From assembly GCA_046484625.1 (NCBI GenBank), contig JAWOIO010000207.1, positions 1 to 21,163 on the forward strand: a DNA stretch of 21,163 nt. Reading direction: 5' to 3'. Below, piece by piece: positions 12,930 to 19,835 of the stretch. A program made the translations under genes and the position numbers. The stretch's first letter is position 1, and each line of letters starts with the position of its first letter. The stretch comes from DASUAO01 sp046484625 (GTDB lineage: Bacteria; Actinomycetota; Acidimicrobiia; IMCC26256; PALSA-555). The notes beneath the pieces were generated by a model that worked only from the letters and a program-made list of their open reading frames with translations, was not told the DNA's origin and did not search any database.

Positions 12930-13527
12930 GTGGCGGACGCTCCGAGAGCTGTCGTCGTCGGGTCGGGGTTCGGGTGCCGAGTCCACGTACCGGCCCTGCG
13001 CGCCGCCGGCTTCGAGGTCGCCGCGCTCGTCGGACAGGATCCCGAACGGACCGGGCGTCGTGCCGAACGTGTCGGCATCGAGACCGCCTCCATGTCGCTC
13101 TCCGACGCGCTCGTGCTGCCGGGCGTGGAGGCCGTGACGATCGCAACCCCACCCGGCACGCACGCCGCCCTGGCCGTCGAAGTCGTGGAGGCCGGGGACG
13201 CGCGTTGCCGGGACCGACGGCACGATCTGGATCGAGGGTGATGAGGCCTGGCTCGCTCGCGCCGAGGGAGCGGCGAGGCTCCCGGTGCCCGACGACCTGA
13301 CCCTGCCGGACCCGCCCGCCGAGAGCGACGATCCCCGTCACCGGTTCACCCACCTCGAGCTCGGGCCGTTCACCCGCCTGTGCGAGGTGCTGCGCGCCGG
13401 GGTCGAGGGTCGGCCGCTCCCGGACGCGGTGCCGGTCCCCACGTTCGCCGACGGCGTCGCCGCCATGCGGGTGCTCGACGCGATCCGGGCGTCGGCTGTC
13501 GCAGGTGGGACATCGGTCCCCGTCTGA
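12930..13527 (+). pseudogene. Gfo/Idh/MocA oxidoreductase with a central deletion
   Basis: The N-terminal piece (GTG 12930) has the Rossmann start V-V-V-G-S-G-F-G-C (8-16), then A-A-L-V-G-Q-D-P-E-R and T-I-A-T-P-P-G-T-H-A-A, as in normal Gfo/Idh enzymes, up to E-A-G-D at about 13199. From about 13201 the coding sense moves to another frame: V-A-G-T-D-G-T-I-W-I-E-G, then P-F-T-R-L-C-E-V-L, A-D-G-V-A-A-M-R-V-L-D-A-I, ending G-T-S-V-P-V at TGA 13525-13527. That is the usual family C-terminus, but the catalytic E-K-P segment and most of the substrate domain are missing; about 90 plus 109 residues remain of a normal 320-350. It lies 5 nt after the hydroxyacid dehydrogenase, so it was probably the fourth gene of that operon. 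Confidence 0.72.
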
Positions 13528-13533
13528 CCGCGT

Positions 13534-13592
13534 TCCGGCTTCTCGGCACGTTCAATGTTGCAGAGCAACAACCAGCGTGCCGAGAAGCCGGA
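13534..13592. terminator. Long perfect hairpin between convergent genes
   Basis: A 17-bp perfect inverted repeat: TCCGGCTTCTCGGCACG (13534-13550) and its reverse complement (13576-13592), separated by 25 nt. The loop contains a second hairpin, TGTTGC-AGA-GCAACA (13556-13570). It sits between the stop of the Gfo/Idh remnant (13527) and the stop of the minus-strand nitroreductase (13602), exactly where a bidirectional terminator is expected. Confidence 0.65.
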
Positions 13593-13601
13593 GGGTGACG
13601 A

Positions 13602-14207
13602 CTACCAGGCCGATCCGTAGTGGTCGCGGTGGGTGTGGTCGGCGAAGGGCTCGCGTCGGGGCGGCCCGAGGGGCTTCGCCGGGTACCCGAGGGGCACCAC
13701 GACCTGGGGAAGGACGTGGTCGGGCAGCCCGAGTAGCGCCCGCAGCTCGTCGGAGAACGCGGTCGTGATGGTGGTGAACGCTGATCCGATGCCGAGGGCG
13801 GTGGCCGCGAGGAGCAGGTTCTGGGTCGCCGGGTAGATCGACGACGCGATCGTCGCTTCGAGGCACCGCGTGGTGTCGGCGGCCACGACGACGAGGACCG
13901 GTGCGCCGCGGTAGCCGCCGCCGGTGATCCCAGCGTCGACCTCCTCCAGGAGGGCGGGCTCGAGTCGCGACGCGGCGAACGCCCGTCCACCCGCTTCCCA
14001 CGCCCGCACGGTGAGCTCGTGGACCTGGCCGCGGAGTTCGTCGTCGCGCACGACCACGAACTCCCACGGCTGACGGTTCTCTGCACTCGGCGCGAACGTC
14101 GCCGCGTCGAGGATGCGAGCGAGGTCGGCGTCGTCGACCTCGCGCTCGGAGAACGCGCGACACGCTCGCTGACGGTGGACGACGCTGAAGAGGTCGGCGT
14201 CGCTCAC
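13602..14207 (-). CDS. Nitroreductase-family FMN oxidoreductase
   Basis: 201 aa. GTG 14207 overlaps the upstream gene's stop by 4 nt (GTGA); the very long open frame behind it is a shadow. Motifs: R-Q-R-A-C-R-A-F (12-19) for phosphate and FMN contact, A-P-S-A-E-N-R-Q-P-W-E-F (39-50) for flavin binding, A-T-Q-N-L-L-L-A-A-T-A-L-G-I-G (127-141), and C-terminal P-L-G-Y-P-A-K-P (172-179). These define the nitroreductase fold, a homodimer that transfers hydride from NAD(P)H through FMN. Relatives reduce nitro groups, quinones or enones, or act in cofactor metabolism. A related Ddn-type F420 enzyme is encoded just upstream on the other strand. Confidence 0.87.
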   Translation of the reverse strand: MSDADLFSVVHRQRACRAFSEREVDDADLARILDAATFAPSAENRQPWEFVVVRDDELRGQVHELTVRAWEAGGRAFAASRLEPALLEEVDAGITGGGYRGAPVLVVVAADTTRCLEATIASSIYPATQNLLLAATALGIGSAFTTITTAFSDELRALLGLPDHVLPQVVVPLGYPAKPLGPPRREPFADHTHRDHYGSAW

Positions 14208-14866
14208 GGTGCCCGTTCGCCGACGCGGGCGAAGGTGTTCACGTAGATGATGCGGAGCTGGTCGTGCCAGCCCCACTCCTGGAACGCGGGGGTCCCCTTG
14301 GCGCCGATGCGCTGCTCGACGAGGGGGGTCATCGTCTTGAAGGCCCGCTCGGGCTCGTCGGTGTCCATCTCGTAGAAGTGCATGTACCGGGGATCGGTGT
14401 CGGAGCACGCGGCGCCGAGCACGTTCTCGAACGGCGTGATCATCGTGTATCCGGGCACCCCGACGTCGGAGATGTGGCGGATGTGCACGAAGTCGCCCCA
14501 GTCGCGGAGGTCCTGGGCGCGGCTTGCGTCCTTCGGGCTGATGAGCACGAGCGAGAGTCCGACGGTCGGTCGCCCCGACAGGCTCCCCTGACCGGGCCGC
14601 GGGGTGCGCAGGAAGTGGTGTCCGGCGATCCCGTCGGGGAGCTCGGTGGGCGCGGTGAACGATCCGTCGACCTCGTAGACGCCGAGCACGTCGAACTCGG
14701 GGAGCACGCGGGGGAGGTCGGTGCGGTCGCGCTCGACGTTGGCCCACCACGTCGCCCGCTCGACCCCGGGGAGCGCGAGGACGTCGGGGACCCGTTGGGC
14801 GGCGTACCCGTCGGCGTCGCGCTCGGTCATCTCGAGGTACAGCGACGGCGTCAGCCGGTCCTCCAT
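14204..14866 (-). CDS. Unknown protein, two-repeat ferredoxin-like (dimeric alpha/beta barrel) type
   Basis: 220 aa from ATG 14866, supported by TAGACT exactly 8 nt upstream. No clear family. The chain looks like two related halves: L-T-P-S-L-Y-L-E-M-T (5-14) with P-G-V-E-R-A-T-W-W (about 33-41), and later D-F-V-H-I-R-H-I-S-D-V, then P-G-Y-T-M-I-T-P-F-E-N and Y-M-H-F-Y-E-M-D. Strand-helix-strand units with W/F pairs and conserved His are typical of EthD- or ABM-like domains that form dimeric alpha/beta barrels. A small-molecule binding or monooxygenase-like role is possible but not shown. It is coupled (GTGA) to the nitroreductase downstream, suggesting a joint reaction. Confidence 0.7.
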   Translation of the reverse strand: MEDRLTPSLYLEMTERDADGYAAQRVPDVLALPGVERATWWANVERDRTDLPRVLPEFDVLGVYEVDGSFTAPTELPDGIAGHHFLRTPRPGQGSLSGRPTVGLSLVLISPKDASRAQDLRDWGDFVHIRHISDVGVPGYTMITPFENVLGAACSDTDPRYMHFYEMDTDEPERAFKTMTPLVEQRIGAKGTPAFQEWGWHDQLRIIYVNTFARVGERAP

Positions 14867-14891
14867 GGCCGGCGAGTCTAGGGTTCGGTCC
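14867..14891. promoter_or_regulatory. Overlapping divergent leaderless promoters
   Basis: Only 25 bp separate two divergent ATGs. Minus strand: TAGACT (14880-14875), then 8 nt, then ATG 14866. Plus strand: TAGGGT (14879-14884), then 7 nt, then ATG 14892. The two -10 boxes share T-A at 14879-14880. No ribosome site is visible for either gene, so both mRNAs are probably leaderless and the two polymerases would compete for the same DNA. Confidence 0.55.
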
Positions 14892-15335
14892 ATGGGACTG
14901 AACCCGACGATCAAGAGCCCGCGCTGGTTCCTCACGACCTTCTCGGGGCTGCACAAGGCTTGGTATCGACTCACCGGTGGCCGGATCGGTAGCAAGTTCC
15001 ACGGCGAGCCGTTGGTCCTGCTCACGACCACGGGGCGCAAGTCCGGTGAGGATCGGACGTGGCCGCTGCTCGCGCTGCGCGACGGCGACGCGTACCTGTT
15101 CGCGGCGTCGAACAGCGGCCACGACCACCATCCCGGGTGGTACCTCAACCTCGAGGCGAACCCCGCAGTGACGGTGCGCGACGGAGGCACGACCCTGCAG
15201 GGCCGGGCGCGCATCGCGACCGGCGTTGAGCGGACCGAGAAGTACCGCCGGTTCATCGACGTCTTCGAGAACTACGCGAAGTACGAGCAGGCCACCGATC
15301 GCGAGATCCCCGTCGTGGTCGTCGAGCCCGTCTGA
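14892..15335 (+). CDS. F420-dependent nitroreductase-like (Ddn family) protein
   Basis: 147 aa, the family length. Pattern: V-L-L-T-T-T-G-R-K-S-G (42-52), W-P-L-L-A-L-R-D-G-D-A-Y-L-F-A-A-S (57-73), then P-G-W-Y-L-N-L-E-A-N-P (81-91), the conserved core of Ddn/Rv3547-type split beta-barrel proteins that bind deazaflavin F420. They reduce quinones, enones or nitro groups with F420H2 at or near the membrane. This implies that the organism makes F420. Divergent from the alpha/beta-barrel protein and nitroreductase. The C-terminus ends V-V-V-V-E-P-V. Start ATG 14892, preceded by TAGGGT; longer frames upstream are shadows. Confidence 0.88.
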   Translation: MGLNPTIKSPRWFLTTFSGLHKAWYRLTGGRIGSKFHGEPLVLLTTTGRKSGEDRTWPLLALRDGDAYLFAASNSGHDHHPGWYLNLEANPAVTVRDGGTTLQGRARIATGVERTEKYRRFIDVFENYAKYEQATDREIPVVVVEPV

Positions 15336-15362
15336 GGCGGCGTCGGCGACCCCGGGAATCGC

Positions 15363-15368
15363 TAGCCT
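15363..15368 (+). promoter_or_regulatory. -10 box of a leaderless ligase promoter
   Basis: TAGCCT lies exactly 7 nt before GTG 15376, with no ribosome site between. The spacing matches the other TANNNT boxes in this window and supports GTG 15376 as start codon and transcription start. No convincing -35 was seen in the 40-bp gap after the F420 gene. Confidence 0.45.
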
Positions 15369-15375
15369 GACGCCC

Positions 15376-17154
15376 GTGTCAGCCACTCCGCCGGATCGTT
15401 CGAGCCTGCGGCTGAAGGCGGTCCCGCTGCCCGGCGAAGCACCGATGCCGGCGGCGGATGCGGCGGACCTGCTGCGCTCGAACGCCGACGACCCCGACCG
15501 GCGGGACCGGCCGGCGGTCAAGTTCGGGGACCGGGTGTGGACTCATGGCGACTACGTCGCCGAGTGTCACCGCTTCGCGAACCTCTTCCTCGCGCGGGCG
15601 ACGCCTGGTGCGGACCGCGGCGTCCACGTGGGCGTGCTCCTCGACAACACCCCTGAGTACCTGTTCGCGCTCGGCGGGGCCGCACTCGCCGGCGCCGCGG
15701 TCGTGGGGCTCAACCACACCCGCCGCGAGGAGCACCTGCTGCGTGACATCACCCACACGCACTGCGACCTCGTGATCAGCGAACCGCGCCACCTCCCGCT
15801 GCTGCAGCCGATCGCGTCGGGGCTCCCCGAGGTGCTGGTCTCGAACCGGACTCCCGATCCGTCGGACCCCCCGGTCACGCTCGGCACCGACCTCGACGAA
15901 GCGCTGGCGGGAGTGAGTGGCGACGATGCCGGGATCGAGCCGGGACCCGACACCCTCTGGGCGCTCATCTTCACGTCGGGCACGTCCGACGCGCCGAAGG
16001 CCGTGATCTGCACGCAGCGCCGGTTCCTCGTGACGGGCACCCGCATGGGGATCATCATGGAGCTCGGTCCCGACGACGTCGGCTACATCTGCATGCCGCT
16101 GTTCCACTCCAACGGGCTCATGGTCGGGTGGGCACCGTCGATCGTCTACGGGGCCTCCGTCGGCCTGGCGCGAAGGTTCAGCGCGTCCGGGTTCCTCCCC
16201 GACATCCGCCGGTACGGCTCCACGTACTTCAATTACACGGGGAAACCGTTGGCCTACGTGCTCTCGGTCCCCGAGCAGGCCGACGACGCCGACAACACAT
16301 TGCGCGTCGCGTTCGGGAACGAGGGTTCGCCCGAGGTCGTCGACGAGTTCGCCCGGCGCTTCGCGGTCGACGTGATCGATGCCTACGGCGCGACCGAGGG
16401 CGGGGTCGCGGTCAACCGGGATGCCGAGGAGCGTCCGGGGGCGCTCGGTCAGGTCGGCGACAACGTCAAGGTCGTCGACGAGGCAGGCAACGAGCTCGCA
16501 CGCGCCCGCTTCGATGCCGACGGACGGCTCGTGAACGCCGACGAGTGCGTCGGCGAGATCGTGAACACCGCGGGCGCCGGACCGTTCGAGGGCTACTACA
16601 ACAACGACGAGGCCAACGAGCGCACCTTGCGGTTCGGGTGGTACTGGACCGGCGACCTCGGCTACCTCGACGACGACGAGTACCTCTACTTCGCCGGGCG
16701 CAACGCCGACTGGATGCGCGTCGACGGCGAGAACTTCCCCACCCAGCCGATCGAAGCCACGCTCGGTCGGCATCCGGACGTCGTGATCGCGGCGGTCTAC
16801 GGCGTCCCCGACGACCAGGCCGGCGACCAGGTGATGGCGGGCCTCGTGCTGCGGGAAGGCGCGGAGCTCGACCCCGCCGACTTCGCGGCATGGCTCGACG
16901 CCCAGGACGGGGTCGGCCCCAAGTGGCGTCCCCGATACGTCCGCGTCGTACGGGAGCCGCCGACCACCGGGACGAACAAGATCGTGAAGCGGACCCTCGT
17001 CCACCAGAAGTGGCGCTCGGACCGCGTCGACGGCGACGCTGTCTTCGTCCGCGGCCGCGGAGAGGACGTCTACCGGCGGTTCACGCCCGACGACGAGGCC
17101 GCGCTCCACGCATCGTTCGTACGTCAGCAGCGCGAACGCTTCTGGGACCTCTGA
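15376..17154 (+). CDS. Acyl-CoA synthetase, FadD-like (steroid or long-chain type)
   Basis: 592 aa from GTG 15376. Adenylate-forming motifs: P-loop F-T-S-G-T-S-D-A-P-K-A (199-209), where the usual T-G of TSGTTG is S-D; Y-G-A-T-E-G-G (337-343); W-T-G-D-L-G-Y (424-430); F-A-G-R-N-A-D-W-M-R-V-D-G-E-N (439-453); catalytic Lys535 in T-G-T-N-K-I-V-K. The A-G-R-N-A-D-W-M-R-V-D-G-E-N hinge is typical of FadD17/FadD19-like ligases that act on steroid side chains or long fatty acids. It would give acyl-CoA for the acyl-CoA dehydrogenase encoded next. A C-terminal extension R-G-E-D-V-Y-R-R-F (about 561-569) is also typical of that subgroup. Exact substrate unknown. Confidence 0.88.
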   Translation: MSATPPDRSSLRLKAVPLPGEAPMPAADAADLLRSNADDPDRRDRPAVKFGDRVWTHGDYVAECHRFANLFLARATPGADRGVHVGVLLDNTPEYLFALGGAALAGAAVVGLNHTRREEHLLRDITHTHCDLVISEPRHLPLLQPIASGLPEVLVSNRTPDPSDPPVTLGTDLDEALAGVSGDDAGIEPGPDTLWALIFTSGTSDAPKAVICTQRRFLVTGTRMGIIMELGPDDVGYICMPLFHSNGLMVGWAPSIVYGASVGLARRFSASGFLPDIRRYGSTYFNYTGKPLAYVLSVPEQADDADNTLRVAFGNEGSPEVVDEFARRFAVDVIDAYGATEGGVAVNRDAEERPGALGQVGDNVKVVDEAGNELARARFDADGRLVNADECVGEIVNTAGAGPFEGYYNNDEANERTLRFGWYWTGDLGYLDDDEYLYFAGRNADWMRVDGENFPTQPIEATLGRHPDVVIAAVYGVPDDQAGDQVMAGLVLREGAELDPADFAAWLDAQDGVGPKWRPRYVRVVREPPTTGTNKIVKRTLVHQKWRSDRVDGDAVFVRGRGEDVYRRFTPDDEAALHASFVRQQRERFWDL

Positions 17155-17180
17155 TGGCCCGTCCGGACCGGCTTCCGTCC

Positions 17181-17320
17181 CGTTCTCGTGACGGAACGCG
17201 CCCCCCCACCCGTTCTCGTGACGGATTGCGCCCCCCCACCCGTTCTCGTGACGGATCGCGCCCGCCCGGGGGCGAGATCCGTCACCGGAACGGTTCGGGG
17301 GGCGGAAGTGGTCACCGGAA
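17181..17320. repeat. 30-bp tandem and inverted repeat cluster
   Basis: The 200-bp gap 17155-17355 holds three direct copies of a 30-bp unit starting CGTTCTCGTGACGGA at 17181, 17211 and 17241; the first two share nearly all bases, including the C-rich second half, while the third diverges in its last ten. Two inverted copies of the core (GTCACCGGAA) follow at 17281 and 17311, again exactly 30 bp apart. The third forward copy can pair with the first inverted one: 17240-17257 and 17276-17293, 16 of 18 bases complementary with an 18-nt loop. Each core is also a small palindrome, CCGT-N7-ACGG. The tract precedes the acyl-CoA dehydrogenase start at 17356, so an operator array or an attenuating hairpin is possible. 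Confidence 0.7.
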
Positions 17321-17355
17321 TGCGGGCTCCGGCGCGGTCGGCGGCCGCTGACGCC

Positions 17356-18519
17356 ATGGACCTGTCGTTCAGCTCCGAGGAGCAGGCGTTCGCCGCGGAG
17401 GTCCGCGCCTGGCTCGAGGCCAACCTCGAGGTCCCACCCGCCTTTGCGACGCTCGACGACGAGGTGGCGTGGGGTCGGCAGTGGCAGGCTCGGCTCGCCG
17501 CGGGCCGATGGGTCGGCATCCACTGGCCCGAGGAGTACGGCGGGCGGGGGGCGTCGCCCGTCGAGGTCGCGATCTACAACATGGAGTACGCCCGCGCGCG
17601 CGCCCCGCAGCCCGTGAATCGGGTGGGGGTGAACAACGTGGGACCCACGCTCCTCGCGTTCGGCACCGATGACCAGAAGCGCCGGTGGGTCCCGCCGATC
17701 CTCGATGCCAGCGAGATCTGGTGCCAGCTCTTCAGCGAGCCCGGCGCGGGCTCCGACCTCGCGGCGCTCTCGACGAAGGCGACGCCGGTCGAGGGCGGGT
17801 TCGTGCTCAACGGCCAGAAGGTGTGGACCAGCTATGCCCAGTGGGCCCGGTGGGGGATCTGTCTCGCCCGCACCGACCCCGACGCGTCGAAGCACGCGGG
17901 GATCTCGTACCTCGTCGTCGACATGGAGGCCGACGGCATCGAGATCCGACCCCTGGTGCAGCTGACGGGCGAGGCGGAGTTCAACGAGGTGTTCCTCGAC
18001 GACGTGTTCGTCCCCGACGACCACGTCATCGGCGAGCTGCACCAGGGATGGTCGGTCGCGAGCACGACGCTCTCGCACGAACGCGGCACGATCTTCGCGT
18101 TCAAGGAGCAGGTCGTGCACGAGGTCTTTCTCGACGAGATGTTCGCGCTCGCACAGGAGCGAGGGCTGCTCGACGATGTCGAGACGGCCGATGCGCTCGC
18201 GCAGTCGTTCACGGAGCTGCGGGTGTTGCGGCTCCACAACCTCCGGACGCTGTCGCGCCTCGCCAAGGGGATCGAGCCCGGCGCCGAGACGAGCTGGATC
18301 AAGCTGCACTGGAGCGAGATGAGCCAGGCGCTGTCGGCGCGGGCCGTCGACCTGACCGGCGCGGCGGCGCCGCTGTGGAAGGGAGCGCACGACAACCCCG
18401 GCGACGGGAAGTGGCAGCGCCAGTGGCTCTGGAGCTTTGCCGGCACGATCGCCGGAGGGACGTCGGAGGTGCAGCGCAACATCATCTCCGAGCGGATCCT
18501 CGGGATGCCCCGTGGCTGA
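17356..18519 (+). CDS. Acyl-CoA dehydrogenase (FadE-like)
   Basis: 387 aa, full family length. ATG 17356 begins M-D-L-S-F-S-S-E-E-Q, the usual FadE opening; an in-frame extension to 17188 would only add repeat-encoded A-P-P-P units. FAD and substrate motifs: Q-L-F-S-E-P-G-A-G-S-D-L (124-135), W-T-S-Y-A-Q (157-162), G-W-S-V-A-S-T-T-L-S-H-E-R-G-T (231-245), and the end A-G-G-T-S-E-V-Q-R-N-I-I-S-E-R-I-L-G (366-383). The C-terminal position that is Glu in medium-chain enzymes is Gly here, so Glu242 in H-E-R may be the base, as in isovaleryl-CoA dehydrogenase; that is inference. It oxidises acyl-CoA to 2-enoyl-CoA. It follows the ligase and overlaps the VOC gene by 8 nt. Confidence 0.9.
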   Translation: MDLSFSSEEQAFAAEVRAWLEANLEVPPAFATLDDEVAWGRQWQARLAAGRWVGIHWPEEYGGRGASPVEVAIYNMEYARARAPQPVNRVGVNNVGPTLLAFGTDDQKRRWVPPILDASEIWCQLFSEPGAGSDLAALSTKATPVEGGFVLNGQKVWTSYAQWARWGICLARTDPDASKHAGISYLVVDMEADGIEIRPLVQLTGEAEFNEVFLDDVFVPDDHVIGELHQGWSVASTTLSHERGTIFAFKEQVVHEVFLDEMFALAQERGLLDDVETADALAQSFTELRVLRLHNLRTLSRLAKGIEPGAETSWIKLHWSEMSQALSARAVDLTGAAAPLWKGAHDNPGDGKWQRQWLWSFAGTIAGGTSEVQRNIISERILGMPRG

Positions 18520-18925
18520 CGCCGGAACCGCCGAGGGATCCGGCCCGGTCCGGGTCGTCGGCTTCGACCACCTCGTGCTGCGCAGCGCCGACGTCGAACG
18601 TTTGCTCCGGTTCTACGTCGAGGAGCTCGGCCTGACGCCGGTGCGGGTCGACGAGTGGCGTCGTGGTGAGGTGCTCTTCCCGTCGGTGCGGATCGATGCG
18701 ACCACGCTCATCGACGTGCTGGCGGCGGAACGGTCGGGCATGAACGTCGACCACTTCTGCCTCGTGATCGAGGAAACCGACCTCGACGCGCTCGCGAGAT
18801 CCGGCCGGTTCGACGTGGTGGGCGACGGCCCGACCGACGGCCTCTTCGGGGCCCGGGGGTTCGCGAGGAGCCTCTACGTGCGGGACCCCGACGGCAACGT
18901 CGTCGAGCTGCGTTCGTACCGCTGA
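18512..18925 (+). CDS. VOC-superfamily (glyoxalase/dioxygenase-like) protein
   Basis: 137 aa. GTG 18512 lies inside the end of the acyl-CoA dehydrogenase gene (8-nt overlap), so the two are coupled. One betaalphabeta-beta-beta unit starts G-F-D-H-L-V-L-R (17-24) and the second N-V-D-H-F-C-L-V-I (78-86), ending D-P-D-G-N-V-V-E-L-R (125-134). His20, His81 and Glu132 are the usual metal-binding positions of glyoxalase I and extradiol-type VOC proteins. The size fits a dimeric glyoxalase/bleomycin-resistance-like protein. A role as lactoylglutathione lyase is unlikely in an actinobacterium; a methylmalonyl-CoA epimerase or dioxygenase role is possible but unproved. The context is acyl-CoA oxidation. 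Confidence 0.8.
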   Translation: MADAGTAEGSGPVRVVGFDHLVLRSADVERLLRFYVEELGLTPVRVDEWRRGEVLFPSVRIDATTLIDVLAAERSGMNVDHFCLVIEETDLDALARSGRFDVVGDGPTDGLFGARGFARSLYVRDPDGNVVELRSYR

Positions 18926-18975
18926 CCGCCGGACCGCCCGACCGTGGGACCGTCGGACCGCCGACCGTCGTGCTC
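18926..18975. terminator. GACCG-rich gap between convergent genes
   Basis: 50 bp between the stops of the VOC gene (+) and the GNAT gene (-). It holds several imperfect copies of GGACCG/GACCGT and a short hairpin GTCGG (18952-18956) with CCGAC (18961-18965) around a 4-nt loop. A weak terminator is likely from position; the stem is short. Confidence 0.3.
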
Positions 18976-19815
18976 TCAGAGCGAGGCCCGGGTCCCGGCC
19001 CACATCGTCACCCGGGTCACCGGGAGGTAGCCCATGCGTTCGTACGTGGGGCGGCCGTCGTCGCTCGCGATGAGCGTCGCCGGCCGATCGGGCCAGGCCA
19101 GGGTCGCGGCCCACGTCATCGCCTCGCCGTAACCCCGACCGCGGCGCTGCGGATCCGACGTGATCCACTCGACGTGCACTGCGCCTGGGCTCGCGTGCGC
19201 CATCGCCGTGCCCACCGGGGACCCGTCGACCAGCCCCAGGAACCAGCGGTAGTCGTCGGTGGCGAGCAGGGCGTCGACCGGGAAGACCGTGCCGGGCGGT
19301 CGATCGGCGACCTCGGGCATCGGGTAGAAGTCGATGCAGGCCCGCTCGAGCCGGATCAGGTCAGCCGGGTCGCTGATCTCGATGACCTCGAGGTCGGTCG
19401 GCGGGTCGCGGCGCGTGCCGCCGACGCCCCGGACCATGAACGGGGGATGTCCGACGGGAGCCAGACCGAGGTGGCGAAGGTCCGGGATCGGCGTCGGTGC
19501 GAGCAGGAGCCACGGCCCTCCACTCCCGGCGGCGAAGAAGCGCTGAGCGTGCCGGACCGCGGCGTCGATCTCGGTGTCGTCGAGGGGCGAGGTGACGACG
19601 GCACCGTTCAGGTACGCGGCCGGTGACCCGGCGTCGGCGAGCACGAGGTGCTCGGTCCGCTCGACCCGGCCCCCCGCTCCCTCCGCGAGGTGCGCACACA
19701 TGCCGGCGAACCCGTCGGTGTACGCGCGCAGGAGTGTGTCGGGTTCGGCGCCCGGTTCCCAGCCGGTCGCGAGCGGCTCGCCCTCGTCGGCGACGAACGA
19801 CGACTGCTCGCGCAT
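18976..19815 (-). CDS. GNAT-family N-acetyltransferase
   Basis: 279 aa from ATG 19815; a GTG at 19833 would add six residues (V-A-E-R-R-G) and start 2 nt after the aldehyde dehydrogenase stop, so the start is not certain. The C-terminal half (about 140-275) is a complete GNAT fold: E-W-I-T-S-D-P-Q-R-R-G-R-G-Y-G (216-230) carries the acetyl-CoA loop Q/R-x-x-G-x-G, and A-S-D-D-G-R-P-T-Y-E-R-M-G-Y (250-263) is the usual last strand-helix. The first half (about 50-130) resembles a degenerate second GNAT domain, ending in P-P-F-M-V-R. It would acetylate an amine; the substrate is unknown. It follows the aldehyde dehydrogenase closely and is likely in the same transcript. Confidence 0.82.
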   Translation of the reverse strand: MREQSSFVADEGEPLATGWEPGAEPDTLLRAYTDGFAGMCAHLAEGAGGRVERTEHLVLADAGSPAAYLNGAVVTSPLDDTEIDAAVRHAQRFFAAGSGGPWLLLAPTPIPDLRHLGLAPVGHPPFMVRGVGGTRRDPPTDLEVIEISDPADLIRLERACIDFYPMPEVADRPPGTVFPVDALLATDDYRWFLGLVDGSPVGTAMAHASPGAVHVEWITSDPQRRGRGYGEAMTWAATLAWPDRPATLIASDDGRPTYERMGYLPVTRVTMWAGTRASL

Positions 19816-19835
19816 CCCTCGCCGCTCGGCCACGG

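Noticed and set aside
17181..17320. CRISPR array
   Set aside because: The 30-bp units are contiguous and nearly identical over the whole period, so there are no variable spacers, and no cas genes are present.
17188..17355. N-terminal extension of the acyl-CoA dehydrogenase through the repeats
   Set aside because: It would add 56 residues of A-P-P-P-V-L-V-T-D repeats never seen in this family; ATG 17356 begins the standard FadE opening.
15379..18390. A 1003-codon open frame on the minus strand
   Set aside because: It runs antisense to the ligase and acyl-CoA dehydrogenase; its sequence is Arg/Asp/Val-rich low-complexity shadow of high-GC codons with no domain. The plus-strand genes carry complete family motifs.
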